A stretch of 47,072 nucleotides of DNA from a bacterium (GTDB lineage: Bacteria > UBP6 > UBA1177). Below the pieces are notes generated by a model, which was not told the origin of the DNA, ran no database searches, and worked only from the letters and a program-made list of their open reading frames with translations. A program made the position numbers and the translations under genes. Below, in pieces: positions 1 to 8,334 of this stretch (positions are counted from its first letter, which is position 1; the number at the start of each line of letters is the position of its first letter). Where the stretch lies: positions 1 through 47,072 of the forward strand of contig JAKLDO010000015.1 in the NCBI GenBank assembly GCA_022703485.1, read 5' to 3'.

Positions 1-409
1 AAGGTCGTCGGTCAATCTTGCAGTCTCTCTTCATGCTGTGAATGATGAAAAGCGGAATGAAATAATGGATATAAACAGAAAATATCCCCTTGAGAAGCTT
101 TTTGCCGCTGTGGATGCATATCCGGGGCACCAGAGAAAAAGGGTGGTATTTGAATATATCATGCTTAAAGGTTTCAACGATTCAGCCGCTGATGCGAAGG
201 AGCTTGCAAAAATAGCGAACAGGCTCGATGCGAAGGTCAATCTTATAGCTTTCAACACATTCGAGGGTGCGAAGTTCGAGCCTACACCAATGAACGAGAT
301 CCTGAAATTCCAGGAAATTCTCATATCAAAAAATGTCACGGCACTTCTTAGAAAATCCCGCGGAAGCGATGAACTTGCCGCCTGCGGACAGCTGGGGAAG
401 GTTTTTTAA
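1..409 (+). CDS. rlmN: 23S rRNA (adenine2503-C2)-methyltransferase, C-terminal part (5' cut by window)
   Basis: Radical-SAM enzyme that methylates A2503 of 23S rRNA (and A37 of some tRNAs). Only the last 135 residues are visible, in the frame beginning at base 2; the open frame runs off the left edge, so the real start and the CxxxCxxC cluster motif lie outside. Family signatures seen: SVNLAVSLHA, then INRKYPLEKL, FEYIMLKGFND, KVNLIAFN, and near the end a basic-Arg-Gly stretch followed by AACGQLG. The Cys of AACGQL corresponds to the C-terminal cysteine that is transiently methylated in RlmN. The GTG at base 38 is an internal Val codon and not a start. The gene stops at 407-409 and is followed by a short gap before a lipoprotein gene. 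Confidence 0.95.
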   Translation, partial: RSSVNLAVSLHAVNDEKRNEIMDINRKYPLEKLFAAVDAYPGHQRKRVVFEYIMLKGFNDSAADAKELAKIANRLDAKVNLIAFNTFEGAKFEPTPMNEILKFQEILISKNVTALLRKSRGSDELAACGQLGKVF

Positions 410-477
410 TAAAATATTTGTACGGTAAATCTAATTAGTTAGAATATCACAATGTTTACCTTTCTGTGAGTGACAAA

Positions 478-1866
478 ATGAAATGGATGTTGGTTTCAGC
501 TTTATTAATACTTTATTTATTTATTTCCTGTGACAGAGAAAGCGGAAATGATGCAGATGATGATCATGCAGATGCGGACAACAATAGTTATATAGAAGTT
601 CCAAATGATACGGATTATACAGGCAATGAAAATGATGAAGATATTATTTTAAAACTTGCTGAATCAAGTTTTGGATATTCTGTAGCAGTTGATAATCAGG
701 GAGGTGTTTTTGTTGCTGGTGCGACTTTCGGAGATCTTGATGGAAACACTAATGCTGGTATTACAGATGTATTTCTAATAAAACTTGGAAATGACGGCAA
801 GAAAATCTGGACAAAACAGTGGGGGACTAAAGGAGAAGAGTCTGGAAATTCCGTCGATGTTGACAATGAAGGTAATGTATATTTAACCGGTTCCACGACT
901 GGAAATCTTGACGGAAATATTAACGCTAGTGGAATTTATGATATATTTCTTACAAAGTTCAGCAATGACGGTACAAAAATATGGACCAGACAGTGGGGAA
1001 CAAAGGAAAAGAATATTGGAAATTCTGTCAAGGCAGATAAAAAAGGAAATATTTATGTGACAGGTGTTACCCATGGAAATCTTGATGGAAATATAAATGC
1101 CAGTAAGAATTGTGATGATTTCGACTGCCCTGATATATTTTTAACAAAATTTTCGAGCGACGGTAAAAAAATCTGGACAAAACAGTGGGGGACAGAAGAA
1201 GAAGATTTTGCAAATGAGATTGCGGTTGATAATGCTGGAAATATTTTTGTAACAGGTGTTACCCATGGGAGCTTAGACGGAAACACTTTTGCCGGTGGAC
1301 AATGCGGAAGTGAGAGTTGTGCAGATCTTTTTCTATCAAAATTTAACGAAGACGGTACAAAAATATGGACAAGACAGTGGGGTGGAACTGGATCTGATGA
1401 AGCCGAAGCTGTTACCGTTGATAAAGAAGACAATATTATTATTACTGGTTCAAGTTATTCATGTGAAAGTTCGATTGTTCTTGATAAATTTGATAATGAC
1501 GGCGTGCAAATATGGTCGAAACGCTGGTGGAATTATTATTATGAGGGTGGAACTTCTGTTGCTATAGACAATGAAAATAATATTTTTGTGGCTGGATCAA
1601 CTTATAAACCTATTGATAATAATGATATAATTGCCGGCGGGAATTGTAACGGTCACTACTGTTTTGATATTATTCTTATTAAACTGGATTCAGATGGTTC
1701 AAAAGTCTGGAATAAGCAGTGGGGATTGGTGGGCATGGATTATGGTGAATCAGTCGCTATAGATAATGAAAACCGCATTTTTGTTGTGGGAACTATTGCT
1801 GGACAGGCTGAGGAAAATGTCGAAACTGATTATACAGGTGCTTTTATTACGATATTTGATCTTTAG
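478..1866 (+). CDS. SBBP-repeat beta-propeller lipoprotein
   Basis: Predicted exported lipoprotein of 462 residues. The ATG at 478 gives a compact signal peptide ending in the lipobox LFISC; a GTG at 466 is possible, but its GTGAG more likely serves as ribosome binding site. After the Cys comes an Asp-rich linker, then six to seven repeats of about 50 residues with the pattern AVDN-x-GN-(I/V)-(F/Y)-V-(A/T)-G-x-T and W-(T/S)-(K/R)-QWG, the beta-propeller (SBBP) repeat. Such proteins are normally surface or periplasmic and of unknown ligand. The Cys is followed by Asp; whether that affects sorting here is unknown. A 26-base stretch at 802-827 recurs exactly at 1168-1193. The stop codon overlaps the end of the convergent DUF1015 gene by 4 bases. 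A homologue lies at 4674-6182. Confidence 0.88.
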   Translation: MKWMLVSALLILYLFISCDRESGNDADDDHADADNNSYIEVPNDTDYTGNENDEDIILKLAESSFGYSVAVDNQGGVFVAGATFGDLDGNTNAGITDVFLIKLGNDGKKIWTKQWGTKGEESGNSVDVDNEGNVYLTGSTTGNLDGNINASGIYDIFLTKFSNDGTKIWTRQWGTKEKNIGNSVKADKKGNIYVTGVTHGNLDGNINASKNCDDFDCPDIFLTKFSSDGKKIWTKQWGTEEEDFANEIAVDNAGNIFVTGVTHGSLDGNTFAGGQCGSESCADLFLSKFNEDGTKIWTRQWGGTGSDEAEAVTVDKEDNIIITGSSYSCESSIVLDKFDNDGVQIWSKRWWNYYYEGGTSVAIDNENNIFVAGSTYKPIDNNDIIAGGNCNGHYCFDIILIKLDSDGSKVWNKQWGLVGMDYGESVAIDNENRIFVVGTIAGQAEENVETDYTGAFITIFDL

Positions 1867-3104
1867 TCGAGCATGTGGACGAAAAGTCCGCTTCTGAGCT
1901 TGGGTTCGAACCATGTTGATTTGGGGGGCATTATCTTGCCTGAATCTGCTACTGCCATAAGCTGGTCGAGTGTTGTCGGGTACATTGCGAAAGCGACTTT
2001 GCATTCCCCGCTATTGACTCTCTTTTCGAGCTCTTTTATCCCTCTGATCCCGCCGACGAAATCAATTCTCTTATCAGTTCTCGGGTCTTTTATCCCGAAC
2101 AACGGATCGAGCACATTGTTCTGAAGTATCGCGACATCAAGGCTCTCTATCGGGTCTTTTTCGTTGAAGGAGCCTTTTTTAGCTCTGATCTGATACCATT
2201 TTCCGTCAATGTACATTCCGAACTCGGTCTGGTTCTCGGGTGAGCCTGAGCCTTCGCCTATGAAGTCGAACTTTTCTTCAAGCTTTTTGAAAAGCTGCTC
2301 TTTTGTCATTCCGTTAAGGTCGAAAAGGACTCTGTTGTAATCAAGTATCTTGAGCTGGTCGTGAGGGAATATCACCGCGAGGAAATAGTTGTATTCCTTG
2401 TCGGGTGACGGATTTTTATCATTTTTTATCTTTTCCGCTTTTGCTCTTGCCGCACTTGCCGACCTGTGATGACCGTCTGCGACATAGAGATAATTGACCG
2501 GTCTGAAAAGTTCTTCGATCTTTTTTACAAGCGCCGCGTCACGGATCACCCAGAGAGTGTGGCTTATGCCGTCAGCCGCCGTAAAATCGTATTCAGGCGC
2601 ATTGTTCTTCTTGTATGAAGCCATTATTTCATCAAGCTCTTTCTTCGCACGGTAGGTGAGAAACACCGGTTCCGCATTTGCATTCTGCGTGATGACGGTC
2701 TTTGTTCTGTCATCCTCTTTATCTTTTCTTGTGAGCTCATGCTTCTTGATGATGTCGTTGTTGTATTCATCTGCCGATACACAGCCTACGAATCCGGTCT
2801 GTTCGTGGTCGCCCATTTTCTGCTTGTAAAGATAGATCGTGGGCTCTTTTTCCGGCACGAGCCAGCCGTTCTTTATGAACTCGTTAAGGGCATTTTTCCC
2901 CTGCTGATAAACTTTCTCGTCGTGAATATCGACACTTGCAGGAAGGTCTATCTCGGCTCTGGTTATGTGGAAAAATGAGTACTGGTTGCCTTCGGCGATA
3001 GCTTTCGCCTCTTTGGTGTTGATGACATCATAGGGAAGTTCCGCGATCTTTGTTACGATCTCTTTTGGCGGTCTCAGAGCTTTGAAAGGTCTTACAGTAA
3101 CCAT
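1863..3104 (-). CDS. DUF1015 family protein
   Basis: 413-residue soluble protein of the DUF1015 family, whose members are sometimes annotated as SerC-associated but have no established reaction. Family hallmarks seen: N-terminal FKALRPPKE with LPYDVIN near residue 25, YSFFHITR near 43-50, and the conserved DGHHR segment (VADGHHRSASAARA) around residue 210. Length is usual for the family. The start is well supported: AGGAGGAA lies seven bases before the ATG at 3104. The gene stands alone, convergent with the upstream lipoprotein gene and overlapping its stop by four bases; the ISL3 insertion lies behind its promoter region. Function unknown. Confidence 0.9.
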   Translation of the reverse strand: MVTVRPFKALRPPKEIVTKIAELPYDVINTKEAKAIAEGNQYSFFHITRAEIDLPASVDIHDEKVYQQGKNALNEFIKNGWLVPEKEPTIYLYKQKMGDHEQTGFVGCVSADEYNNDIIKKHELTRKDKEDDRTKTVITQNANAEPVFLTYRAKKELDEIMASYKKNNAPEYDFTAADGISHTLWVIRDAALVKKIEELFRPVNYLYVADGHHRSASAARAKAEKIKNDKNPSPDKEYNYFLAVIFPHDQLKILDYNRVLFDLNGMTKEQLFKKLEEKFDFIGEGSGSPENQTEFGMYIDGKWYQIRAKKGSFNEKDPIESLDVAILQNNVLDPLFGIKDPRTDKRIDFVGGIRGIKELEKRVNSGECKVAFAMYPTTLDQLMAVADSGKIMPPKSTWFEPKLRSGLFVHMLD

Positions 3105-3204
3105 AGATTCCTCCTTATACAGAATGATAAAAGTTCAACTACACACAGACTTTTAATATTTGGAAATGGGTTTGTCAAGGATAAGGGGGAATTATCAGAA
3201 GCCG

Positions 3205-3212
3205 GAATATTT
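3205..3212. repeat. 8-bp target-site duplication, left copy
   Basis: GAATATTT directly abuts the left inverted repeat of the ISL3 element and is repeated exactly at 4573-4580. Eight bases is the duplication length typical of ISL3-family transposition. Confidence 0.92.
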
Positions 3213-3236
3213 GGTTCCTTTTAAAAATGAGTGGGT
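3213..3236. repeat. ISL3 element terminal inverted repeat, left
   Basis: Starts GGTTCCTTTTAAAAATG and ends AGTGGGT; matches the complement of 4549-4572 at 20 of 24 positions. It contains the transposase stop codon. Confidence 0.88.
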
Positions 3237-4477
3237 TGGCAGAACCTGTTAATTCTTGAGAAGTCGAATTTGCCTAAAATAAGATAAGCGATGTTAATGA
3301 GATTTTTTTTAGTGCTGTAACCTCTGGCTTTAGCTTTAGCAGCCTGAATAAGGGAATTGAATCCTTCGAGAATTCCATTTGTCAGTCTTGTTGTGTGCCA
3401 TTTTATGATCCCTTCACGGTGTCTTATGATCGTGCCGGCCGCCTGTTCCATCGGGAGCATTCCTGATCTTTCCGCCCATTCGCACCATTTACTTATAAGA
3501 AGCTCAAACACTTCCGTTGATTCAGCCTGATAGCAGAGCTGGAAGTTTTCACGCATATGATATGCTTCAACTGTCTTGAGATTCATATTTTCGAGCTCAA
3601 GTTTTTTTACTCTTTCCAGATCCTGTTCCGACAGGTTTTCTCTGTTCTTAAGTAGGACATACCTCATATTCCTCAGTGCAGGTGTCCGGTCTCGCTCCCA
3701 TTTCCTGACTCTGTCAACCGCATCGTTTATCACTTTCATCACATGAAATCTGTCAAATGTATGCGACGCTTTAGGAAGATACTTGCTTGCGCCGCTTATG
3801 AACGATGGAGACATATCACTGCAAACATTGGTGATCTGTTCCGCTTTGCCTCCTTTTTCCTCAAGCCTTTTAACAAAACCTTTTACTGTTTCTATTCCTT
3901 TACCTTCTTCTATATGAACAGCCGATTTCTTTTCCAGATCTACAAAAAGTGTAATGTAATCATGTTTCTTTCGTGCCGATGTTTCATCTATCCCGATCTC
4001 CTTTACTTTGCTCATATCCTGCAATTCACGCATTTCATCGACATATTTTTCTATTATCTTCCATATCTTGTAGTTCGAAACTCCGATTATTGCTTTCAGC
4101 TGATTTGCAGGCATGCATCTGGCTATCTGTAAAATCAACGCCTCAAACAGCAGCGTGAAGCCATTCAGCTTTCCTGCCCACGGCGCTTCTGTCTGACGAA
4201 CCTGTCCTTCCCCTGTAACTATCCTCGGAACCCTTGCTTCAAGATAACATTCATGCTGAAAAAAATTAAGGTGACGCCACCGCTTGATTACCGTGTCGTG
4301 AACTGCAAATGTCCCCGATATTCCTGCCGTTTTATCCTCATAAAAGAATTTGCTCCCCTTCTTGAAATCAAGCTTTATCGTCAGTATTTTCTTGATCTCT
4401 TCAAAATCTACCGACTCGACAAACCACGGTTCTTCAATACCAAGTGCCATCCGAAATAAGTCTTCCATGTTCTTCAT
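3221..4477 (-). CDS. tnpA: ISL3 family transposase
   Basis: 418-residue DDE transposase of the ISL3 family. Seen: an N-terminal region with FFQHECYLEARVPR, the first catalytic Asp in the IGIDETSARKKHDY stretch, the second in VCSDMSPSFI, DRFHVMKVIND after it, and the C-terminal catalytic Glu in NGILEGFNSLIQ followed by AKARGY. These are the expected acidic residues and their usual context. Length is normal for the family. AGGGGAA precedes the ATG at 4477; a second in-frame ATG lies at 4468. It is the only gene of the element, with no frameshift, so it looks functional. It catalyses cut-and-paste movement of the 1360-bp element. Confidence 0.95.
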   Translation of the reverse strand: MKNMEDLFRMALGIEEPWFVESVDFEEIKKILTIKLDFKKGSKFFYEDKTAGISGTFAVHDTVIKRWRHLNFFQHECYLEARVPRIVTGEGQVRQTEAPWAGKLNGFTLLFEALILQIARCMPANQLKAIIGVSNYKIWKIIEKYVDEMRELQDMSKVKEIGIDETSARKKHDYITLFVDLEKKSAVHIEEGKGIETVKGFVKRLEEKGGKAEQITNVCSDMSPSFISGASKYLPKASHTFDRFHVMKVINDAVDRVRKWERDRTPALRNMRYVLLKNRENLSEQDLERVKKLELENMNLKTVEAYHMRENFQLCYQAESTEVFELLISKWCEWAERSGMLPMEQAAGTIIRHREGIIKWHTTRLTNGILEGFNSLIQAAKAKARGYSTKKNLINIAYLILGKFDFSRINRFCQPTHF

Positions 4478-4548
4478 TTTATCGTTCCCCTCTGCAATTT
4501 TAAAACAACCACTCTATTTTTATTGATTTTTTTTATCTAGGAAAGTTT

Positions 4549-4572
4549 ACCCACTAGTTTTTTACAGGAACC
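4549..4572. repeat. ISL3 element terminal inverted repeat, right
   Basis: Read on the minus strand it starts GGTTCCTGTAAAAAACT and ends AGTGGGT, matching the left end at 20 of 24 positions. Confidence 0.88.
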
Positions 4573-4580
4573 GAATATTT
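4573..4580. repeat. 8-bp target-site duplication, right copy
   Basis: GAATATTT, identical to 3205-3212, directly after the right inverted repeat. Confidence 0.92.
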
Positions 4581-4673
4581 TTAAGTCACAGACAGTTAAA
4601 ATAAAAATTCGATTTGCAACTTGTCAAAAATTTATTAAACTTAGAACAGATAAATAATTTGATCGGGTCGGAT

Positions 4674-6182
4674 ATGACAAATACAATATTTTCATCGCTC
4701 ATTTTTCTACAGTTCTTTTTTCTGATTTCCTGCAGTGATATAAATACAGCAAATAATGAAGAAGAAGTTTTTAATGATATGGACACTTCAGTCCTTGATA
4801 ATGATATAAAATTGCAGGATTCTGATAGCGGGGATATAGACTGGTATGATGCAGATCAATGGGATGGAGAAAGTTTAAATGACCAAGACTTTGATTTGTA
4901 TGATGCAGATCCAGTAGTTGATGATGATATTGTTGATGATGATATTGAAGTAAATAAAAGTGATGTTATTAAGGAATGGACCAAGCAGTGGGGATCAAGT
5001 AGTGGCGATCATGCGGATTCTGTTACAATTAACTCAGAAGGAGATGTCTTTCTGACAGGAGCGACATATTGTACGATAGACTGGAATTCAGATGTAATAA
5101 TTTTCAAAGTCAGAGATGACGGAGATCTTAAATGGGAGAGACAGTTCGGTTCTGAATTTGATGATCACGGCTATGACATAACAGTGGATAAAAATGATAA
5201 TGTTTTTGTTGCCGGAGTTACTTTAGGATCAATAGATGGTAATCCCAATAAAGGCTATGAAGACAGTTTTCTTGTAAAATTAAATCCTGACGGTACCAGG
5301 TCATGGGCGAGACAGTGGGGTAGTGCATTCAGCGACAGAGCTTTCTCTGTTGCTACAGATATGGATGGAAACATTTATGTAGCTGGAGATTCCGACGGCG
5401 TTATCGAGGGAGGTGTTAATGAATCAGGTGAATACTGGGATATTTTTCTTTCAAAATTTGATAATGATGGAAATATAAAATGGATACGTCAATGGGGTTC
5501 AGGCAAATATGACGGAGCAAAATCGATCGTAATAGATCATGAAAACAAGAAGATCTTTATGACAGGTTCTACAGACGGTAAGCTTGACGGCGGTGAGAAA
5601 TCAGGTGAATATGATTTGTTTTTAACCAAACTTGATATGGACGGGAACAGAGAGTGGACAAGACAATGGGGTTCAAGCGAGATCGATTTCGGAATTTCTG
5701 TTGCTGTCAGCGGATCAGGAAACATATTTATCTCTGGCAATACTGAAGGTGCAATCGGTGAAAATGTTGAGGTTTTGCCTGAAGATCAGATGTTTTTAAC
5801 GAGATTCAGCCCGGATGGCGAATATGAATGGACAAAGCAATGGGGAAAAGGATATAACAGCTATTTGACAGATATGGAAATTGATGCCGGTGACAAAATT
5901 TTCGTTACTGGAAGTGTGGGTGGTGAATTTGAAGGATTTGTTAATGAAAAATACATGGATGTTTTTATTACAAAATGGGATGAAGACGGAAATATAGAGT
6001 GGAATGAGCAGTGGGGAACCGATTATGCCAATGCGGGTTTAGGAATTGCAGTAAACGATGAGGGGAGCATATATGTCACTGGCAGAACAGAAGGCCCTTT
6101 GGCAGAAAATGCTGTGAATGACTGGGAAGATATTTTTCTTACTAAATTTGTATTAATAGGATCGTTACCGGATAACTTTTGA
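4674..6182 (+). CDS. SBBP-repeat beta-propeller lipoprotein
   Basis: 502-residue predicted lipoprotein, paralogue of the one at 478-1866. The start is placed at ATG 4674, because the signal peptide MTNTIFSSLIFLQFFFLISC begins there and ends in the lipobox LISC; a TTG 60 bases upstream is open but gives an implausible leader. A long Asp-rich linker (about residues 25-95) separates the lipid anchor from seven repeats carrying W-x-(R/K)-Q-(W/F)-G and GN-(I/V)-(F/Y)-V-(A/T)-G, consistent with a seven-bladed propeller. It is followed after 16 bases by an FGE-domain lipoprotein gene, so the two probably form an operon. The ligand is unknown. Confidence 0.88.
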   Translation: MTNTIFSSLIFLQFFFLISCSDINTANNEEEVFNDMDTSVLDNDIKLQDSDSGDIDWYDADQWDGESLNDQDFDLYDADPVVDDDIVDDDIEVNKSDVIKEWTKQWGSSSGDHADSVTINSEGDVFLTGATYCTIDWNSDVIIFKVRDDGDLKWERQFGSEFDDHGYDITVDKNDNVFVAGVTLGSIDGNPNKGYEDSFLVKLNPDGTRSWARQWGSAFSDRAFSVATDMDGNIYVAGDSDGVIEGGVNESGEYWDIFLSKFDNDGNIKWIRQWGSGKYDGAKSIVIDHENKKIFMTGSTDGKLDGGEKSGEYDLFLTKLDMDGNREWTRQWGSSEIDFGISVAVSGSGNIFISGNTEGAIGENVEVLPEDQMFLTRFSPDGEYEWTKQWGKGYNSYLTDMEIDAGDKIFVTGSVGGEFEGFVNEKYMDVFITKWDEDGNIEWNEQWGTDYANAGLGIAVNDEGSIYVTGRTEGPLAENAVNDWEDIFLTKFVLIGSLPDNF

Positions 6183-6198
6183 GAAAAACAGGTGAAAC

Positions 6199-7353
6199 AT
6201 GAAAGACATCTTGCTTTTTGTTTTTACGGCGATCTTTTTTTCTGCCTGTATCCATGATTCATCTATTATACCCGGAACAGAAACAGTATTAGGCGATTTT
6301 GACCATGTTGAATTTGAAATTACGGATGAAATGCCGGTATTGTTTCCTGATGAAACAGCAGATGAAATTGCTGAAGAGACGCAGGATATTTCTGTTGATG
6401 AAGAAATTGATGAATCCGTTGAGTATTCCGATCATACCGTTTATGAAACACCTGACGAGATCCTTGATGAAGTACCTGACGATGATTATATATTCGAGGC
6501 TCCTGAGAGTATGGTGCTTATCCCGGCAGGAGGTTTCTGGATGGGTTCGCCTGAAGATGAGTCGATGAGATATATTGATGAAACGCTTCATTATGTTGTA
6601 CTGACGAAAGGATTTTATATGGATAAACATGAGGTCAGACAGGAGGATTTTGAAGCTCTTATGGGCTATAATCCGAGCTTCCACCGGAATTGCGGCGGCG
6701 ACTGCCCGGTAGAATGGGTGACCTGGAATGAAGCGGCCTTATATGCAAATGCGAGATCGGAGGCAGATGGATTGGAGCTTTGTTTCGAGTGTAGCGGAAG
6801 CGGTAGTAAGGCAGTTTGTAATATAAAAGAAAATCTTCTGGTAAAACCCCAGAAATGCAGAGGATACCGTTTCCCGACAGAAAGTGAATGGGAATATTCG
6901 GCAAGGGCCGGTACGGACACAGTCTTTTATTATGGTGATATGCTTTATACAGACCGGTCGCCTCTGGATACTAATCTGGATGCTATTGCATGGTATGGAG
7001 GGAATTCAGGCATTGAGTACGAGGGCGGCTATCCATGCAGTGACTGGTATGATGGTGCTGTTTTTTGCGGTTCACACCCTGTAGGGCAGAAGCTTCCGAA
7101 CGGTTTCGGTCTTTATGATATAACAGGGAATGTAAGGGAGTGGACAATTGATTGGTCTGATAAATACTATCCGGAAGGCAGTATCGAATATCCTGCAATT
7201 GATCCGGTAGGCGCACGGATCGGAACCCGCCGGATCATACGGGGTTGCAGTTATTATACAGAATCGTATGTCTGCCGCTGTGCATACCGGACGAGTTACG
7301 ATCCTAATAAACAGTCTGAAGGTATCGGTTTCCGGCTTGTAAAAACAGAATGA
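6199..7353 (+). CDS. Formylglycine-generating-enzyme (FGE/SUMF1)-domain lipoprotein
   Basis: 384 residues. Signal peptide with lipobox FSAC (Cys17), an Asp/Glu-rich linker to about residue 100, then a single FGE-sulfatase domain from MVLIPAGGFWMGS (from residue 105) to the terminal GFRLV. Other domain marks: DKHEVRQEDFEALMGYNPS, PVEWVTWNEAALYAN, RFPTESEWEYSARAG, GLYDITGNVREWT. Bacterial lipoproteins with this fold are often not true sulfatase activators; several Cys are present, but whether a catalytic Cys pair exists cannot be judged by eye. AGGTGA precedes the ATG, 16 bases after the SBBP gene, suggesting co-transcription and perhaps a shared surface role. A terminator-like hairpin follows at 7431. 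Confidence 0.9.
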   Translation: MKDILLFVFTAIFFSACIHDSSIIPGTETVLGDFDHVEFEITDEMPVLFPDETADEIAEETQDISVDEEIDESVEYSDHTVYETPDEILDEVPDDDYIFEAPESMVLIPAGGFWMGSPEDESMRYIDETLHYVVLTKGFYMDKHEVRQEDFEALMGYNPSFHRNCGGDCPVEWVTWNEAALYANARSEADGLELCFECSGSGSKAVCNIKENLLVKPQKCRGYRFPTESEWEYSARAGTDTVFYYGDMLYTDRSPLDTNLDAIAWYGGNSGIEYEGGYPCSDWYDGAVFCGSHPVGQKLPNGFGLYDITGNVREWTIDWSDKYYPEGSIEYPAIDPVGARIGTRRIIRGCSYYTESYVCRCAYRTSYDPNKQSEGIGFRLVKTE

Positions 7354-7430
7354 TTCAAATTAGAATGTTTCTATATGCTTCAAAATTAAGCTGTAAAGTT
7401 TAAAATAATTGATTGAAATTATTTTGAATT

Positions 7431-7468
7431 TGAACCCGCAGATAAAAGAACGGGTTCACGGGTTTTTT
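7431..7468 (+). terminator. Probable rho-independent terminator
   Basis: TGAACCCG (7431-7438) pairs perfectly with CGGGTTCA (7451-7458); a second CGGG followed by six T comes at 7459-7468 and can pair with the same left arm. It lies about 80 bases after the FGE lipoprotein gene. The exact hairpin is ambiguous. Confidence 0.5.
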
Positions 7469-7504
7469 AGGAATTGAAGAATTGTTGATTTTGAAGGGGG
7501 GCGT

Positions 7505-8131
7505 ATGATGAAATTTCGAAATGCAGTCCTTTTTATGTTTTTAATATGTTTTTTTAATCTTTACTCCGATGTATGCTGGTCTGACCGTTTCTACGCAAAG
7601 CTGATTGAAGGTGTACCGGATAAAGTCGAGTTGAAATATATCGATTATTCCGACTGCTATGGCTGCAAGGCAACTTCCATGGATATGCGGGAAAGATCAC
7701 TATCCAAAGTTCTCCGTGCAGACAAGATCTCAGGATTCAATGTGCTGATGCTAACGGACAAGGATCAATTCATCAATAATATTGATACATGTGCTCCTGC
7801 CGGAAAATATACCTACCTTATATTGGATTTTGATACTGATGATTCATGGCCTGTGGATGAGTTTTCGGATTGTCAATATTATGGTGTTGTCGGCACGGAA
7901 AATAACTTTTTTGAAATAGAAGTACCTGAACATGATGTGGAATGTGTCAGAACTGGAAAGAGGGTTGATATTTCAGAATCGGATTTTAATGATCTGAAAT
8001 GGGATATGTATTCCGATCTGGACTATTCTCCGGATGAAGTTCCGGAATTAAATTATGTCGATGAAAATGAAGAAGATAAAAAAAATGATGAAGATGATTT
8101 TGATGGCTGCACAGTTTTAATTTTAAATTAG
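7505..8131 (+). CDS. Hypothetical exported protein with acidic C-terminus
   Basis: 208 residues, not recognised. The N-terminus is a clear signal peptide (MMKFRNAVLFMFLICFFNLYS) with no convincing lipobox. The mature part has a CxxC pair (SDCYGCK), further Cys residues suggesting disulfides, many aromatic and acidic residues, and an Asp/Glu/Lys-rich tail ending DGCTVLILN. A GGGGGG tract lies a few bases before the paired ATGs at 7505 and 7508; either could be used. It follows a terminator-like hairpin, so it probably has its own promoter, and its stop lies just upstream of the ThrRS leader promoter. Acidic low-complexity segments are shared with the neighbouring lipoproteins, but no function can be assigned. 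Confidence 0.7.
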   Translation: MMKFRNAVLFMFLICFFNLYSDVCWSDRFYAKLIEGVPDKVELKYIDYSDCYGCKATSMDMRERSLSKVLRADKISGFNVLMLTDKDQFINNIDTCAPAGKYTYLILDFDTDDSWPVDEFSDCQYYGVVGTENNFFEIEVPEHDVECVRTGKRVDISESDFNDLKWDMYSDLDYSPDEVPELNYVDENEEDKKNDEDDFDGCTVLILN

Positions 8132-8133
8132 GG

Positions 8134-8161
8134 TTGACGCATGATACATTTTATCTATAAT
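8134..8161 (+). promoter_or_regulatory. Sigma70-type promoter of the ThrRS leader
   Basis: TTGACG at 8134-8139, 16-base spacer, perfect TATAAT at 8156-8161. It starts three bases after the preceding stop codon; predicted transcription start is near 8168, about 29 bases before the leader-peptide ATG. Confidence 0.75.
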
Positions 8162-8196
8162 TCAAATGTCTTTGTTAACTTTTGATAGAGAATGTC

Positions 8197-8334
8197 ATGA
8201 AAAAACAGCAGTTTATCAGCAGTCTGCCGCAGAAAGGACGGCCAGACGATCAGGTTTTAAACATTTCTATGATAAGTGTGACTTCAACTACATTCACGAC
8301 ATCTACGACCACGACTACGGCTACGGCAAAGTAG
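8197..8334 (+). CDS. Threonine-rich leader peptide (attenuation sensor)
   Basis: 45 codons from ATG 8197 to TAG 8332-8334. Residues 29-43 contain 11 Thr (positions 29, 31, 32, 34, 35, 37-41, 43) using ACT, ACA, ACG and ACC codons. Such a run directly before a threonyl-tRNA synthetase gene matches the logic of the enterobacterial thr operon leader: low charged tRNA-Thr stalls the ribosome on the run. The N-terminal part (MKKQQFISSLPQKGRPDD) has no obvious role. Upstream pairing to 16S rRNA is weak (AGAG). The stop codon lies in a hairpin (8313-8336), and a terminator-like structure follows. An overlapping frame from 8166 is discussed under rejected items. Confidence 0.75.
   Translation: MKKQQFISSLPQKGRPDDQVLNISMISVTSTTFTTSTTTTTATAK

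Larger units (their letters stand above)
3213..4572 (-). mobile_element. Complete ISL3-family insertion sequence (1360 bp)
   Basis: The element is bounded by imperfect 24-base inverted repeats beginning GGTTCCT (3213-3236 and complement of 4549-4572; 20 of 24 identical by eye) and flanked by an exact 8-bp duplication GAATATTT. It carries one transposase gene filling nearly its whole length, and the transposase stop codon lies inside the left repeat. All parts look intact, so it is probably recent and possibly still active. It sits between the DUF1015 promoter side and the second SBBP lipoprotein gene and interrupts no visible reading frame. Confidence 0.93.

Noticed and set aside
802..1400. 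Regularly spaced repeats suggesting a CRISPR array
   Set aside because: They are codon repeats of propeller blades in an open frame, with variable spacing and no cas genes nearby.
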